From contig JAJEIQ010000054.1 of NCBI GenBank assembly GCA_022827905.1, positions 151,417-215,416 on the forward strand: DNA of 64,000 nucleotides, read 5' to 3'. The translations under genes and the position numbers were made by a program. The notes beneath the pieces were generated by a model. It saw only the letters and a program-made list of their open reading frames with translations. It was not told where the DNA came from and did no database searches. The stretch is from Pseudomonadales bacterium. GTDB taxonomy: Bacteria > Pseudomonadota > Gammaproteobacteria > Pseudomonadales > Azotimanducaceae. Below are positions 63,301-64,000 of the stretch, one piece after another. How positions within the stretch are numbered: position 1 is the first letter of the stretch; each line of letters starts with the position of its first letter.

Positions 63301-64000
63301 CACTGGCCCTCGTCCCCGTAGTGGGGCTCGGACACGTGCCTGACGCGCCCGACCCCGTCGTACTCCGTGTCCACATGTATCCATGCGCCGTCGAAGCCCC
63401 GGGTGGCCGTTCGGACCTCGCGGGCCAGCGCGTCGAGGCAGGCGACGGACTCGCCCCCGCCGCCGTGCCGCGCCCGCTCGTGGTAGGCGGTGCCGGCCGG
63501 GCAGGAGGCGGGATCGTCCTCGGGCTTCCCCGCCGGAACGCCTCTGGCGCGGGTGGTGAGCGCGTATGCGCCGGTGGCGGAGGCGCCCAGGAACTCCGCG
63601 CCGCCGGGGGTGTGCCAGGCGCGGTCGGTGGCGAACCTCGATCCCGCCGTGTCCAGGAACCGCCTCACCTCCGTGGGCGAGCCGTGCCGGTCGCGCTGGA
63701 CAACCTCGCTGAGCTTGCGGCCCAGGCAGTCGAAGGCGGTTCGCGCGAACCGGCCCCGTGCGCCGTAGGCCGCGGTGTCGTTGTCGCAACGCGTCTTGAT
63801 GCGGCCGCTGCCCGTCGGCGCGGCCTGTCCCGGCACGGGCACGTCGTCGAAGTATTCCACCTTGGAGCGCACCCGGTTGCCGAACGCGTCGTAGCTGTGC
63901 GTGGTGGTGACCTTGAGCCGCTCATGGTCCGGCTCGACCACTTCCTTGCAAAGCAGCCCCGCATGGGCGGCCTTGGAGGCCGTGCATCCCGCCTGGCCGT
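60348..64000 (-). CDS. RHS polymorphic toxin with M15-type peptidase tip, 5' end off the window
   Basis: The frame is open to the right edge, so more than 1,217 residues precede the stop. YD repeats (YDAFGNRVRS, YDALGRPSTA, YDGLGRMASRRD) fill the core, which ends ALNNPLAHTDPSGHF. A Gly-rich hydrophobic stretch follows, then GGKFANGAVTGAFSQAF. The last 136 residues form the tip: LQIISGYRGPGHP, SPHHIDDAMDV and TSAHADYR fit the Ser-x-His ... Asp ... His metal site of M15 D,D-/L,D-carboxypeptidases. It is the fullest copy and probably the expressed one. Secretion signals (PAAR or VgrG) are not visible in this window. Confidence 0.83.
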   Translation of the reverse strand, partial: GQAGCTASKAAHAGLLCKEVVEPDHERLKVTTTHSYDAFGNRVRSKVEYFDDVPVPGQAAPTGSGRIKTRCDNDTAAYGARGRFARTAFDCLGRKLSEVVQRDRHGSPTEVRRFLDTAGSRFATDRAWHTPGGAEFLGASATGAYALTTRARGVPAGKPEDDPASCPAGTAYHERARHGGGGESVACLDALAREVRTATRGFDGAWIHVDTEYDGVGRVRHVSEPHYGDEGQCSTSQGDSKCWTVTDHDILGRIVSVTGPDGSVTSFAHKGFGTATTNALGQKAKEERNALGETAATEDHLGGRVEFARDAQGNVTKTTRRKPSSDASPAPASVATSATFDLLGRMTAQDDPDLGRTQYRHNSLGELRCRRDAAGNLTVTAYDGLGRMASRRDHRALAGVTCKALSATPGALEGNASWTYDAGTGLGQVTEVRDDRSGHKRTQAHDALGRPSTAVTVPGTGADPHHEKATYDAHGRPFQFFDASRTEAKFDHNGVRYAHNAHGRLERLQDAVGTWDGQGRFTPNAVYRTVTAMDARGNVTAETLGNGVKRTRAFDGRTGRLLGIKVGKSSANGLQDLAYQWDALGNLKSRARTVGASTLTEAFGYDGLNRLRTHQAGSGAVQSTAYDGYGNVRSRTGVGAYAYGADSGGTGRPHAVASVTRADNTRVTHAYDANGSLTSSSDGRTVSYAAFGKAASIAKGDFKSEFAHGPNRARFKRVDTDGNGDVTTTLYIGNVERIALPDGAVETKRRIGGVAILTAGPARGGCPANAVNYVLRDHLGSVDELLDAQGGRDRSTAFAAWGERADPADWTPLADADATAYDACATTRGFTGHEMLDAVGAVHMNGRIYDPALGRFLRADPFVQFPANLQSHNRYSYALNNPLAHTDPSGHFIFSLAATAYLAGAKAGITTIVATVAAAGFGDALLQGASFGQALRAGFLSGVSAAAFSGIGSGLEAHFSGGFAAGLSPWGFGLKVLAHGTVGGITGTLGGGRFGHGFASAGFTALGTSFNNSRHVGGSGFSPLRVAMGAAIGGTASRITGGKFANGAVTGAFSQAFNQEQAEERAAGHTQGPDTASMPGVTRTDTGNGILYEREDGASVLVQNDEVGGEIPDVNDRQVMDALAVSAQEGERLQIISGYRGPGHPIYRENSPHHIDDAMDVKMQGRTSEELARALHRSGRFNRVSWYTDGRTSAHADYRLTKWQGLYRNWEFVEPK
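61338..61530. repeat. RHS core repeat, copy 3
   Basis: Near-identical to parts of copies 1 and 2. The match stops just before the codons for DPSGHF, where the pre-toxin region differs, and extends rightward with copy 2 to about 61621. Confidence 0.82.

Noticed and set aside
53232..63321. Very long plus-strand frames opposite the RHS genes
   Set aside because: They are antisense shadows of GC-rich repeat DNA, rich in Val, Gly and Ala with no start signals or domains.
52941..64000. Insertion sequence responsible for the RHS duplications
   Set aside because: No transposase or terminal inverted repeats were seen between the cassettes; duplication by recombination across the cores is enough.

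Overview
The window is chromosomal DNA from a high-G+C gammaproteobacterium. The gene order mnmG-rsmG-parA-parB-atpIBEFHAGDC and the block orn/queG/nnrD/tsaE/amiC/mutL/miaA with efp, epmA and psd nearby are both typical of that class. The LLM-type oxidoreductases, Rieske oxygenases and sulfatases suggest an environmental, possibly marine or host-associated, lineage; that is inference only.

Layout. (1) 1-1065: start of glmU, running off the left edge. (2) 1146-11393: an accessory block between glmU and atpC. It holds a lone VapB-like antitoxin with a decayed VapC start, a type II restriction-modification pair, an FGly sulfatase convergent with an alkylsulfatase-like metallo-hydrolase, a NYN/PIN protein, an LLM oxidoreductase, a lactonase-like metallo-hydrolase and a thiamine-diphosphate enzyme. 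(3) 11397-22804: the complete F1Fo ATP synthase operon with a good sigma70 promoter, parAB, rsmG and mnmG. (4) 22865-31725: a Rieske oxygenase, an SDR, a YtjB-like membrane protein divergent from serB, a DUF1697 protein, a ferritin-like protein, an AbgT transporter, EF-P and EpmA. (5) 31687-40998: psd, a sulfurtransferase, orn, queG and the nnrD-tsaE-amiC-mutL-miaA operon. (6) 41154-49053: a catabolic cluster with three SDRs, two Rieske oxygenases, an LLM oxidoreductase, an FAD monooxygenase and a SRPBCC protein. One SDR resembles 3-alpha-hydroxysteroid dehydrogenase and one oxygenase resembles KshA-like enzymes, so steroid or terpenoid breakdown is plausible.

(7) 49437-52944: a mobile-element-like junk zone. 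It has an S24 repressor, a DUF2857-like protein coupled to a 44-residue ORF, a lipoprotein, an intact HigA behind a HigB pseudogene, and an AbrB-type antitoxin with an internally deleted PIN toxin. (8) 52941-64000: an RHS polymorphic-toxin array read right to left. The main RHS protein enters from the right edge and ends in an M15-type peptidase tip. It is followed by two paralogous exported immunity candidates, then a partial RHS core ending in a T4-type GH24 lysozyme tip, then two more paralogous exported immunity candidates, then a third RHS core that has lost its toxin.

The most notable system is region 8. Both surviving tips are predicted to cut peptidoglycan, and all four putative immunity proteins carry export signals, as expected for protection in the periplasm. 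The nearly identical RHS core repeats, the G+C-poorer tips and immunity genes, and the ATGA or short overlaps at each toxin-immunity joint point to cassette exchange by recombination. A second theme is toxin decay: three toxin-antitoxin loci in this window keep the antitoxin and have lost the toxin.
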